A program made the position numbers and the translations under genes. The notes beneath the pieces were generated by a model that saw nothing but the letters and a program-made list of their open reading frames with translations, made no database searches and was not told the DNA's origin. From the NCBI GenBank assembly GCA_047967505.1, contig CM106541.1: DNA of 64,000 bases; one strand, written 5' to 3'. Source of the DNA: Dipteris shenzhenensis. Its lineage: Eukaryota > Polypodiophyta > Polypodiopsida > Gleicheniales. This document shows positions 1-13,100 of this stretch, piece after piece. Positions within the stretch are counted from its first letter, which is position 1. Each line of letters begins with the position of its first letter.

Positions 1-1003
1 GCAAATCGGATTGCATTTGAGATCAAGGCTTTGAGATAGACCATTTGAGAGTGAGATTGTGATAATCGTGATTGCAATTGTGACATATTTGACCAAGGCT
101 CAGATCACAATTGAGATACTAGAGGTAGAGCACATGATTAACAAGATGGTACACACTCCTCCAATTCAAAATTGTTCTCTTCTAAAATATCTATTTCCAA
201 ATTAAAAATTGTACTACGATTGTGAGGGTAGAGTAGCAAGGTGGCACTTCTCTCTTCTAATTCAAAACTGTTCTCTCATAAAAAATATCTCTTCTTTGAA
301 TTCAAATTGGTCTTTTTGTGTGCTTTCGGATTTTAACGACTTTTATTTCCTTTCATCACTATCTTCATTATAAGAGTGAATAAAACACTTCAAAAGAGCT
401 TTAAAAATACTTCAAAATGCTTGTATGTCCATTACTACAAAAACTTGCGAGTGGAAAGCTAAGACAGATTAACTTTGAAGGAAAAAAGATTGGAAAACTA
501 AAATTCATCTATCCGCAAGCAGATCCAATGCAAGTTGTGTGATGCTTGAATACGTATTACACTTGTTTAAGGAGTCTTAATGATTCTTCTTGCAAAGGGC
601 ACTTTGCAAGCTCAATGACTGCTTGGCAGGCCAACCCTTAAACAATATGTATCACATCATGCACACCGTCCTTTTGCTTGATAGCCGGCTTTGTTGCTAG
701 ACGTCCATTACAACTGTGACTTGAGAAATTTTTTGTCAAATCAATGGAGGCCCATAGCTTAAATAATGCAATACCTCCACAAACAGGAATGGAAATTTCA
801 ATGTGCTTTTTCCTGCTGCGTGGAGATTTTTTACTCTACCTTGACTACACGAGATGGTAAGCTTCCAAAGACCCAAAGAAATTGCTAAATTGCTGCTTTT
901 GCAAGACCCTGTCAAGCTGCAAGAGCATCCCTATCCCTCTCTAAGCAAGCCAATCTACCTTTAAAGAACTAGCTTGAGTGCAAGACAGTAATCCAGTTGG
1001 TAT
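1..1003. other. No recognised feature, AT-rich
   Basis: AT-rich DNA without a convincing open frame, RNA gene or terminal repeat. If 1639-1899 is the last ABC1K exon, this stretch lies downstream of the gene. Confidence 0.5.
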
Positions 1004-1347
1004 GGCCATACAAGCCACCTCGAATTCATAAACACACTAGCTTTAAGAAGACCTTATTTAAGAATCCACTCATACAAAAAAATAAGAAATTTGTGAATGT
1101 TCTTAAGCAATTGCTGGTTTGATTTTGTCCTATTCTGAACCTTTTTCTCTGAAGAAAAGATAGGCATGATTTAAAGGCCATACAGGCCGACTTGAATTCA
1201 TAAACATACTAGCTTTAAGAAGACCTTATTTAAGAATCCATTCATACAGAAAAAATTAAGAATTTGTGAATGTTCTTAAGCAATTGCTGGTTTGATTTTG
1301 TCCTATTCTGAACCTTTTTCTTGAAGAAAAGATGGGCATGATTTAAA
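1004..1347. repeat. 172-bp tandem duplication
   Basis: Two adjacent copies, 1004-1175 and 1176-1347, share nearly all of their sequence (ATTCATAAACA.ACTAGCTTTAAG, then GTGAATGTTCTTAAGCAATT, then CATGATTTAAAG). Differences are a few substitutions and small indels. Non-coding; a local duplication of unknown age. Confidence 0.9.
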
Positions 1348-1638
1348 GATAACATAACAGGACAATCTTCGCAAACATTTAGGATGTCTTAATAAGGACT
1401 ATAGCACTAAAAAAATTTGCATTAGATACCTACAACAAATGGTCTACACCTTGTATAAAGACGGATAATTTCTTTGCGTTCTTTCACTCTCCTTTGAACC
1501 TCACGAAACGTTATTCACTATTTTGTGTTTCACCACATACTGCGTATGATCATATCTAGCCACTAAATTGGAAAGCAGAACCACAGATCACAATATATGG
1601 CGTCTCTCTTCTTCTTTTTTTTTGGTAGGGGGGCAAAA

Positions 1639-1899
1639 TTAATGAGGCTTTTTCCTCTGGTATTTGTATTCTGTATGACGTAATTCATGAGCCAATCTTG
1701 AAAGCAGTAACCACATGGTCTCAGAACCTCTGTGGCAGAAAGAATGCACTAAGGATTCAATTATCATTATGACGAGGGTTTGTGCCTCAGGCCTAGCAGC
1801 AAACCTTGCTAGCAGGGCCATCCACAGTTCTGGTGCCGACTCCATTGCTCTTTTAAAAGCTCTTATTCCAAATAGAAGTCTTGAGAGAAAATCAGGCTC
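1639..1899 (-). CDS. Candidate terminal exon of ABC1K
   Basis: An open frame of 86 codons plus TAA, preceded on the minus strand by a good acceptor (TTCTAAAATGCAG before GAGCCTGAT). It encodes a helical, non-repetitive segment containing [20 protein letters not shown] and ends YQRKKPH. Strand, phase (0) and acceptor fit the ABC1K exon ending at 14284, and the sequence is not transposon-like. I cannot prove the link: the intron would be 12.4 kb and I did not verify homology of this C-terminal piece. It could instead be the end of another gene or a chance frame. Confidence 0.45.
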   Translation of the reverse strand, partial: EPDFLSRLLFGIRAFKRAMESAPELWMALLARFAARPEAQTLVIMIIESLVHSFCHRGSETMWLLLSRLAHELRHTEYKYQRKKPH

Positions 1900-2075
1900 C
1901 TGCATTTTAGAATTAAGTATGAGAAGCTTTGGCCCTTACAAACTGTCATTGAGACCTAACCCCAAAGAAAACAGGATAGAGTTCACAACCTTTAGAACCG
2001 AAAATGTAGAAAAGATCTTGAGAATCAAATTCTCACATTTGGGATAAAAACAATCCCCCCCCCTCCCCCCCTTCC

Positions 2076-2112
<37 letters not shown>

Positions 2113-4126
2113 CCCCCATAAGGGAACATTGCTGCACATCTATGTTAGCTATCTTTTTGCACTCCCAAAGGATATTGACAGCCAACAAACCCAAGACGCC
2201 AAAAGCCCAACTCCTCACTCACGCCATCCATTTAGCTGCACAACTCTCATACACAGTCAGATCCACACAAAGGCCACCAAAGGGTCCTATTCCTCAAAAT
2301 TGTTCACAACGAGGCCTAGCAAAGTGCTTAGGCAACACTAGCATTCTGAGACCAAGCAAGAATATCCAAACAAGCAACAGATCAAAGATGGTACACCGAT
2401 GCTTAACACGATGCAAGAAATGATACATGCTTCATAGACTGCTTAGGGGGCGAGGGATCACTACGGGCCAACGTCATGATACAGATATTGCTCTACGCTG
2501 ATGACATAGTCCTTATATCATCTTCAGTGGAGGGGCTGCAGAGACATCTGGTGGCCCTAGAGGTGTTTTGTAGAGAGAGAGACCTCACAGTCAACCTTGG
2601 GAAGACCAAGGTTATGGTCTTCAACACCTCACGCACAGTGCTCCACCGACTCATCTCCACTTCTATGGTGAGCCAATGGAGATAGTGCAGTCCTACACAT
2701 ATTTAAGAGTAGTCTTCACAGGACCCATTTTCACGATGACTCATGTAACCCAGGCACGACTCACAAGGGGGTTGAGTGCTTTGGCCCGCCTACAGAGACA
2801 GTGCTTCTAGACACACTTTCAGGATCCATCAACAAAGGGCTGCCTTTTCGACACGTTAGTGTGGCCGACTATCATGTATGCAACACCCTTTTGGGGGAGT
2901 GATCTCCTGATGACAGAGTGGAGGAGATTTAAGCAGCTACAGGTGACTATGGGGTCAAGGATGGTTTGGAGTAAGGCCTCAATTCCACATGAGATAGTAC
3001 AGGCAGAGTTCGCCATGACACCTCTACAGGTTGATGCCATCTTTCAGACAGTGACATTCATCCATAGAGTTTGGGACTTACCTTGATGGAAACTACCGAG
3101 GCTGGCCCTGGAGTCCTCCAGACAACTAGCAGAGAACGGGGCAGACACATGGTATGCACGTATATCCACATGGTTTGCCAGGCACGTATTCAAATGGAAA
3201 CGCTTCCCCCCTTTCAATACAGCATGGGCACACCTCTTGAGTCGATCCCATGAGACGAGATTAACCGTATCATACGGTTAGATCTCTTCCAGCTCAATAC
3301 ATCTCGGACGAGGGGGGGGGGATCAGGAGCTCCCCCCCAAGACCCAGTTCTATCGTGACCACTTCTTGAGAGTATCAGAGGAGATCTTCATCATCAGACC
3401 CCAATATCTCAAGGACAGAGAAGTCTTGTATGCATTGAGGATCGCCATTGGACAGTTGCAGGTTTCATCCCATTGGCTGAGGATTGAGACAAGGTGAGCC
3501 CTAGAGAGCAATGGATCTGTACGCTATGCACATTGGGAGCGGTTGAGACAGAGGAGTATTTTCTTTGTGCCTACCCAGCCTACTATGAGATCTGGGGGCG
3601 ATAGCATTACCTCTACCAGGAGGGGAGCAGCTGCTGCCCACTCTCACGACTGATCCACTTCCATGACCAGCTCTACATTGGGCTCTATCTGCTTGAGATG
3701 TGCCGACACAGGGAGACTCTACTACGACAAATTAGAGAGTAGAAGAAGGCAACCAGACCGCGGGATACAGAGTCTGACTAGGCACAGCGACACGTCTGGT
3801 ATGCACACGTCTCCGCACGATTTGCCAACCACGATATCCAGATCAACCGGCTGCCCCCTTTCTAGTATAGCATGGAATCTGGATGCACCACCCGAGTTGC
3901 TTCCTCGCGATGAGATTAACCACATCATACGGTTAGATCTCCTCCAGCTCTATACATCTCAGGGACTTGGGGAGGGGACCAGGAGTTTTGTCTTTGATAT
4001 TTTGTTTAGCACTCAGCAAGGGCCTTAGCGAGCCCTTTGCTTTAGCCCTTGTGGCTTCTATGAGTTTTCATTTTCATTTGCTATACTTGTCCCATAGGCC
4101 CGTGAGACCTTCCGAGGACATTAATA

Positions 4127-4177
<51 letters not shown>

Positions 4178-7100
4178 CTACTACACCAAGCACAGGGAGA
4201 GTTCCTACCTTTACCCGTACCCAGATCCACTTTGACCGTGCCCTTGATCCAGTGTATGTGTGTCACTTAGCCAGAGAGCTTCCAGCCTTATTGGAGGCTG
4301 ATTTAGACCTCGCCCACACCTCAGCCACCCTTGTTACAGTGATACAAGATGCTGCCACCGGATCCTTTCCTACAACCCAATCTTCACAGGTACGAGATGG
4401 GAAGATGCCTCAAAACCCCTGGTTGATGATGAGCGCAGAGAGATGCGAGCCTACCTCACACGGGAGCGAGCCTTGGGTCAGTTGATGTCACATGAGACAC
4501 ACAGGATCTTTCAACGGTTGACACGCCGTAAGAGACGAGCCTTCCTCACACATAGGATGGATGAGATCATCAGATCATTTTGCGGAGGAGACCCAACCAA
4601 TGGGTGGGGATTCCTTGCGGAGGGGAAGCCACCCATCCACATCACCGATCCGGGTGTGTGGCACAACTATGCATGCTTCTTATATGATGTCCTGAGGCAA
4701 CAGACACCGCCAGACATGTCCACTATGAAAGACACGATCACGAAGGCCTTTGGATAGAGCACTTCGCACATCGGCAAGAGATCCTAGCACCCATCCTTGC
4801 ACATATGTTTAACCTTGCAGTTTGTCACGGCTTCCCACCAGCATGGAGCCCCACTACTATCGTACCGATACACAAAGCAGGAGACCTCATGGACACCGGG
4901 AACTATCCCACCGTCATGATTGGCCACACACTGGCCAAGATCTATGGATCGGTACTAGAGAGAGAGATCAGCATTCATACAGAGGCACGGGGGCAACGAG
5001 CACTACGGCAGGCAGGATTCAGGAGGCAACACTCTACTCTAGACCACTTTTTCACTCTAAGGGCTATCATTGAGGAGGCGAGGTCCAGACATTAGAGAGT
5101 CTACACATGCTTCGTAGACTTTCGAAAGGCCTTCGACACTGTTCCACGATCCCGCATGATTAGGAGACTACAGGAGATGCAGATCCCAAAGATGCTGATT
5201 TGGGGTGTGATGAGCTTATATGAGTCAGTCACAAGCAAGGTCCGTGCCCTAGGCGGCCTATCGAATTGGGTCGAGAGCACCATTGGGGTGAAGCAAGGCT
5301 TCCCTCTCTCACCGACTCTCTTTGGACTTTACATTGATGAGATCACAACTTTCATAGATCGCCAAGGTGGCAAGGGCTCATTACTAGGGAATCTCCTCAT
5401 ACAGAGATCTGGAGGCTTTAGAGGTTTTGCAGAGAGAGAGATCTGACGGTCAACCTTGGGAAAACTAAGGTTATGATCTTCAACACCTCACGAGCAGTGA
5501 CTAACCGACTCACTTTCACCTATCATGGTGAACTAGTGGAGATAGTGCAGTCATACACATATTTGGGAGCAGTCTTCAAGTGACCCATCTTCACGATGAA
5601 ACATGCAGCCCAGGCACGACTCACACGAGGGTGTAGTGCATTGGCTAGACTAGAGTGGTAGTGTTTCCAGGCGCACTTCCGGGATCCACCAACAAAGGGC
5701 TGGCTTTTCGACACACTAGTGCGACCGACTGTCATGTATGCAGCACCTTTCTGGGGGTGCGCTCTTCCGAGGATAGACTAGAGGAGCTTCGAGCGGCTAC
5801 AGGTGACGATGAGATCCAGGATGATCCGATGTAAGCCCTCAGTTCTATATGAGATAGTACGGCCAGAGTTCGCCATGACACCTCTCCAGGTTGATGCCAT
5901 CTTTTAGACAGTGACTTTCATTCACAGAGTGTGGGACTTACCCCATTGGAGACTTCCAAGGTTGGCCCTAGAGTCATCTAGACGACTCGCAGAGAGCGGG
6001 ACAGACACATGGTATGCACGCATATCTACATGGCTTGCCAGGCACGGTATCCAAATGGATAGGCTTCCCCCCTTTCAGTACAGCATGGATGCACCTCCTG
6101 AGTCGATCCCGCGAGATGAGATCAACCGTATCATATGGTTAGACCTCCTCCAGCTTCACACATCTCGGACTTGGGGTGAGGACCACCCATTTTTATCGCG
6201 ACCACTTCTTGAGAGTATCAGAGGAGGGATTCATTATCAGACCCCAGTATCTCGAGGATAGAGGAGAATCTCATGCACTGAGGATTGCCATTGGTTAGAT
6301 GCGGGTTTCATCCCATCAGCTGAGGATTGAGGCAGGGAGAGCAATGGGTATACCTAGAGAGCAACGGGTTTGCACGCTATGTACACTAGGGACGGTTGAG
6401 ACAGAGGAGCATTTTCTTTGTGTTTGCCTAGCCTACTACAAGATTCGGGGACGCTACTACTGTCTCTACCTAGAGGGGAGTGGCTTCGATCCTTTGTCAC
6501 GATTAATCCATTTCCATGACTAGGTCTGTATCGGGCTTTATCTGATGGAGATGCAGCGACACAAGGAGGCGCTTCTATGATAGATCAAAGAGTAGCAGGG
6601 GATGGTCAGACCACTACAAGACATAGAGGGTGACTGGGCACAGCGACACGTCGCAGACTTCTATACATTTGAGTCAGCCCCCGGACACAGTGGAGTGGAG
6701 GAAGAGGAGCTAGCCGATATGAGAGCAGTCTGGATGAGCAGCCGGCACAGTACCACCGAGAGAGGGGCACAAAGGCCACATGTGCGACAGAGAGCCCCCA
6801 GAGTACACTCTATTGAGGTCCGACCTATCACAACTTTCCTCAGGGGAGACCGACAGAGGCAAGGGGTCACTCTAGACATAGCCCAGAGAGTCCAGAGAGC
6901 AAGGAGACTGCACCTCCCATTGCAGCATGAGACAGCTCGACAGACGCAGATACGAGACATTTTTGCAGCCCACCAGAGAGCCATAACTGTACCAGGCTTC
7001 GGTTTCATCCCAACGCTTGGATAGATTGATTGATATGATTATGATCATGATTATGATTCTGTTAGCATAGACTAGTACTCAGCAAGGGTCCTAGCGTACC

Positions 7101-10100
7101 CTTTGCTTCAGCCCACTGAGGCTTGTATGAGTTCGCTTTTCTGTGCACTTTGCCCCATAGGCCCGCGAGGTCTCCTGTGGACGTTAATATATCTTTCTTT
7201 CTTTCTTTCTCTCTCTCAAAACCGGAGTGGATAGCACAGCAATTCATAAGACGGGATCTGCCTCATCTTCAGCTTCAGCTTCAGCCTCAGCCATGGCCGC
7301 ATCTGCAGCCACATCCACTCCAGCTACTCTTCAGCTACAGATATACCCATGACAAAAGGTCCGACATCAACTTCCTCCCCCTCTCCGGCAACACCGACCT
7401 TCTCCCTCTCTCCTTCTCCCACTATCGGAGTGGACTCGGAGTGGATAGCAAAGCAATTCATAAGACGGGATCTGCCTCATCTTCAGCTTCAGCCTCAGCC
7501 TCAGCCTCAGCCATGGTGGCCTCATCTGCAGCTTCAGCTACAAATATACCCATGACAGGAGGTCCGACATCGACTTCCTCTCCGTCTCCGGAAACACCGA
7601 TCTCCTCCCTCTCTCCTCCTGCTACAGCTACAGTCTCCCCATCCGCTTCATTACCTATGTCACCTATATCGGAGACGTCATACACTGTCCCACACTACTC
7701 GACTTTTCTTTCCCCTCTCCCCCTCAGCCAGCCATCTCTCCCACACCCAGCTAGTATCAATCCACCCATGCCCCAGTCATCCCTTATCTCAACCAGCTAG
7801 CCCAGCCACCGCCCACCATTTTGCCACATTCTCCTAGTTTTGTACCACAACCTCTTCAGTTCCAGCTTGGGCAAGCACTAGCTAACCCATCACCAGATGC
7901 CTGGAAGTCTCTGCTCATGGAGGTATACAGCATTCGGGTATGCGAGGTGGAGTTGACTAGCTTCGCACAAGAGCAAGCCCGCTTTACCCAGGAGCAGGAT
8001 CGTGCCATGCAGAGGCAGGCCCGTGTCATTCAAGAGCAGGCTGGCCTCATCCAGGGGCTCAGACATGACCTCTTGCAGCTCTGGCAGGAGGTAGCAGCCA
8101 TCCATGCAGTCCCAGGGAGTACCCCAGTGGTCAAGGCACAGATTGCGAGCATGCAATCTATAATCGAGGAGACATCCAGATGGGTAGATGTGGCCAAACG
8201 GGAACCTGCGAAGGCAACCATTTTGGCAACCCTTATGGAGCAGCAGCAGCAGAAAGCCAGTAAGGCTCTCAACATCAGATTCCATGGCATTCGACGCACC
8301 AAGGCTACACTGATGAGCGATGCGACTACATTTGTGGTCACTACTCTTGGGATAGCTGAGCACACGACTGAGAGGGCATGGCGGGTGGGGAAAGACCCCA
8401 ATCAAGAGCATCCCCTGATCATACGATTCCATGATGCCTAGGCACGATTCTCAGCTCTACGGCGTAGATCAGTCTTACGGGACCAGCCATCGATATCCAG
8501 GGATGAGGATCTCACCCTCTTATAGGTTGAGGAGAGACGCACTCTGATACAGTAGCGGGATCAAGCCCGCAAGGATGGAAAGTGGGTGGTAGTTCGAGAT
8601 GGACGACTCCTTACGGACCCCCGTTGGCCATCTTCCCTCCTCCCACATAGGGGGGCGGGGTCTATGAGACTCAGCATACCGAGAACCTCTCTTGTACCAT
8701 TTGGAACTGTAATGGTACCTTATGGTCAGAACCAGGTAACTTCTCGGAGTCTTGTACACGTCGTGACATAGTCTTTTATACAGAAACGCATCAGAGTCTA
8801 CAGCGCGGGCAACCACCATACCCCTCTATGCTTCCCCACAGTACGCTTCCTTTCTGTCACCCCTACCCCTCAGCCAGCCACCCTTCCCCTCTACAACTGA
8901 ACTAGCCTCAGCCACATTCAACATGTCTCCTCATCACCTCAGCCCTCTGCTCATAAGCCTCTACCTCCCATCACTCAGCCCCTATTCCTGCCCTACCCAT
9001 ACTTGTCACCTAAGGCACATCCGATCTCACTCGAGGCTTGGCAGCAGATCGCCATGGAGGTCCACCGCCTCCGTGCACAAGGGATGGAGCAGGATCACTT
9101 CATCCACAGCCTTGGTTAGGAGATATTACAGCTCCTGACAGTGTAGGAACAGCCCTGAGTAGTTTGCCAAGGATACTACGTAGATGATCAGCATTGTACG
9201 ATCACACCGAGATCTAGCTGGATGAAAACCTTACACCTCTGCAGGTAGAGAAGACAGCAGTGGGACTGCCCCGCAAGGAGGAGAAATGGGCTATGGTTTG
9301 AGATGGGCGGCTCTTGATAGGCCCTCGACAAGCATCTAGTGGCCCTCCTACATAGGGGAGTAGGGTCTATAAGACTCAAAGCATCAAGACCTTGACTTGC
9401 ATTGTTTGAAACTATTCGGATCCGATGCCCATCTCGATAGGACCTCTTCATCGTAGTATGCTATCCCCCCCCCGGAAACCTCACACTTTGCTCAAGAATT
9501 GGACTTCAACACAAGGATTTTCATGATCATTCTGTCTTATTACCAGAGGTTTATTTAGATGAGGCATGGATGTTTTCGTAGACAAGCGAGCCCCAGCCAC
9601 ATATTATGGGCATGCATTTTGAGATATGGGCAGGATGCATGCTCTTATCATTTATAATGGTTTGGATCGATGGCCCTACTCCCATCTCTTCACTTGTTTT
9701 CTAGCTTTTGGTTGGCGAGGGGGCTGTGTAGTTGACTATGCAATGTGATCCCCTGCCTTCACCTTGCATATCACTGATTTCATTGTCACACCACCACCTC
9801 TAGGAGCAGATCACGCCCATCTCTTCTTTAGTGTATCCATACCTTGTCTTACGATGCACACCACTACACCAACCCACGCACACTACATATCATGACATAC
9901 AATCTGATCATAGCTTTTCACCTGAGTACTCTGTGTGCGTCTTTCTACTCTAATCACGTATATCAATGACATACCACTCCTCGAGGATGGAGCCAACATG
10001 ATCACCTGCTCTCTCCATGAGGCCGTGGCCCGCTGTACACACTTTTACACATACCACCCATTCCACTCATCTGCCACCTCTTGGATCAATACCCTGATGC

Positions 10101-13100
10101 CTGCATTAGCGGGTACGATGATGAGTGTAAGGAATTACGCCCATCAACTCAGATTCAAGACTAAGCATCACTTTCCGAGTGGGAGGCAGAGACGATATGT
10201 GGGTACCACTCTCTGGTTTGCCAAAAGAAGTAAGATTTGTTTGCTACAATGAGGAGTTAATAAACATCCTAATTAGTAACAACTAAGGACTTTTGGTAGA
10301 AGTTCCTCGAGAGGCAAGCACTATCTCCCCTCAGAGACACCACACTATGGCACTCCTACGCACACATGCTCTCTGATACTCCTCATCAGCCATCACCTGA
10401 CCTCTCACACCTACCCTGTCCTACCTCTTGCACTCTTTTCATAGTCGGTGGTGTCAAACCCGCAGCTCTGAAGTTTCATAACAGGCGAGCTAAGGTCATG
10501 AGGGACTACATACCGAATTCATGGCATATGGAATAGGTTTTCCTCACACTTAGACCCTTAACACCATTACTTTCATCCACAAGGCAAGGGACCCCATGAG
10601 CATGAAAAAATACAGGACCATTATGATCAGGCATATCATGTTTAAGATATATGCATAAGTGCTCAACACAGCAGTTAGCCGGTTTGCAAAGCTCCAGGGA
10701 CTCAAAACCGAGGGATTGGTGAGTGTCCGGGCCAATCACGTGACTCCAAATCACATACTCGCACTCAAAGGGGTCAGTGAGGAGGCCAGAACACAGAGAG
10801 AGAGGGCTTATTGCTGCTTTGTGGATTTCCGCAAAGCTTTCAACACAATGCTGACAGCTCAACTCATCAAATTTATGCAAGAGCTAGGGTATGATTAGGA
10901 GATCATCTGGGGAGTCATGGCATTCTATGAAAGAGTCTCAAGTAGGGTGCCGACTAGGGCGGGGTGGACAGAGGAGATCATGAGCACTATTGGGATCAAA
11001 CAAGATTTTCCATTATCACCAACCTTGTGTGGCCTCCATATAGACGAGCTCGAGACTTTCATCGGGACACTAGGAGGGGCAGGCTTCTTTGGTGCTAGTT
11101 CCTTGATACAAATCCACTTATACGCAGACGATGTGGCCTTACTCTCATCCATAGTTGGCTCGAAACGTGTTTCGGAGCACCTAAAAAACCCCCAGATCGT
11201 CAAAACCCCCCCAAACATTTGGAATCCAAAACATGTATTTTGGAGCACCTAAAAAACCCCAAATCGGAGTACCTAGCATCATTTCACCTTTGAAGATTGA
11301 ACCTCTTGTCATTTGATATGAATCATGATTCATGTATCTTTTTCAATTCTTAAATATGACCATTTACTCTTGAATCTTCAAAAATACATTGTTAATATTC
11401 TAAGTTAGAAATTAGTAATATGCATCAAATTTCAAGTTCTAAGTGACAAATCAAATGTCTGTGCACTATGTTTCATGAGTTTTTTTCAAGTATTGGAGTT
11501 CTGGTGGTAATAATCTAAAATGTATTAATTTTTTGGGAAAAAATAAAATATCTAAATACCCTATTAGCACGAAAAGTTTTTACTGACGTTTCGGGATGGC
11601 CTTGAAGCGTTGCCAAAACCCCGAAACCCGTTTTGAAACTCATCATTTCAAAACTCCTTGACTACTATGCTCTCATCCTCGACAGAGGGCCTATAGTGAC
11701 ACTTGGATATACTTCATACATTCTGCGAGACACATGACTTGAAGGTCAACCTTAGTACAACCAAGGTCATGATCTTCAATATATCCTGAGCAGCCATGCA
11801 CAAAGAGCATTTCACATTGGACAAATTACCGGTGAAGATTGTTGCTTCCTATACATACTTGGTTCTTTTCTATGGCCTTGAGGGCGATCAAAGATGTTGG
11901 TATGCATGTAAACACAGAGGGTTTGGGAGTTTGGGGTTCCGCATGGTCAAATTATCACCTTTTCAATATTACATGCAGTCTACCATACTGCTTTGTTTCC
12001 CTGATGTATAGCATCTGCACAGCCCCTTCCAGATCCTGCATTCCGTCAACCTATCTGCCTTGGATTTCGCAACCCAGGGATTTGCACGTACAACACAACA
12101 CCACACACCTTCTGCCTCGAGAAGGCCACCATTTGCCTCGTGAACAGCATCCCTTTTGGTTCAACTTTGATATTGTTCCTTACCAAGACAGTTTCAACAA
12201 AAGGGGACACATTTCTATGCATATTCAAGACACCCCAGACGGCGGCATCAAAACCAACGTCTACTCCTACCATATGGCTCAAGTGCATTGAAGGTAATAG
12301 AGCAATGCAAGGGAGTTCATCAAGATGTAGCAAATTTACACAAATATTTATGGTCGCCTAGAAAGCCATATCTAGCTGAGAGGATGTATGTTTTAACCAT
12401 GCTTGTATAATCTATTAAGGACCAAAGGTTTGCTTCAAATGTTTCAAGAAAAAAGCACCACTTGAAATCTCTGCTCTAAACAATGTCTAATAGTCCTCTA
12501 TACTCCAATGTCTAATAGTCCTATGCCCAAAAGAGTGCACCCATACATGGTGATTGACTTGAGTAGGCAATGACTTCGTCTGGGATCTTGAAAGTCATTG
12601 CCTGGGCTATTTCCACCATAGATTTAATGCCTAAGACGACCATGCTCCATTGAACATATGATGAGACTACATCCACCTCCCCCCTCTTCACATGAACTAA
12701 TGGTTGTGCATTGTTTGCAAGGTATGGCATTAGCCTTACCAAGATTCATTGACCAATCCCACGAGTTAGAAAGCATCTTTAAATCCCTACCAAGGCAATG
12801 CTATCGGCCTATACGGGTGCTTGTCAAACATGCTTAAAGCACAAGAAACGTGGCGCATGCATTAGTGTGTGCATTGCGTGCGTGTGTGTGCGTGCGCACA
12901 TGTGCGTACGGATGCTTTTAGCCATTGGGTTCAGGCTATTTCTGATGTGATATTTGGTCACATTTCTGGTCGCATTCCGGGCTATCCGTTCCCCTCTCGA
13001 CTGATTCAAGATTGGCAATAGCTTTTAGATTATCTCCACTGGCCTAGTAGACTCCAGATCCTGGTAACACACTTCGACTGCAGAATCTTCACTGGAGTCG

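Larger units (their letters stand above)
7218..12010 (+). mobile_element. Simple-repeat-tailed LINE, copy C (ORF1, endonuclease and RT relics)
   Basis: The most complete copy of the family. It opens with a 214-bp tandem repeat, then ORF1 (coiled coil and RRM-like domain, 7821-8570), then an endonuclease start (SCTIWNCNG, near 8690). A second degraded ORF1 end lies at about 8840-9450. Endonuclease and RT relics follow to 11.2 kb ([13 protein letters not shown] at 10.8 kb; [19 protein letters not shown] at 10.99 kb; [11 protein letters not shown] at 11.12 kb). A 520-bp MITE splits the RT after the YADD box; RT-like sequence resumes at 11,678 with [13 protein letters not shown]. Similarity fades near 12,010. 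Stops throughout. Confidence 0.8.

Noticed and set aside
1715-2047. Plus-strand frame of 110 codons
   Set aside because: Antisense to the candidate ABC1K exon at 1639-1899, which has the better acceptor, stop and strand context.
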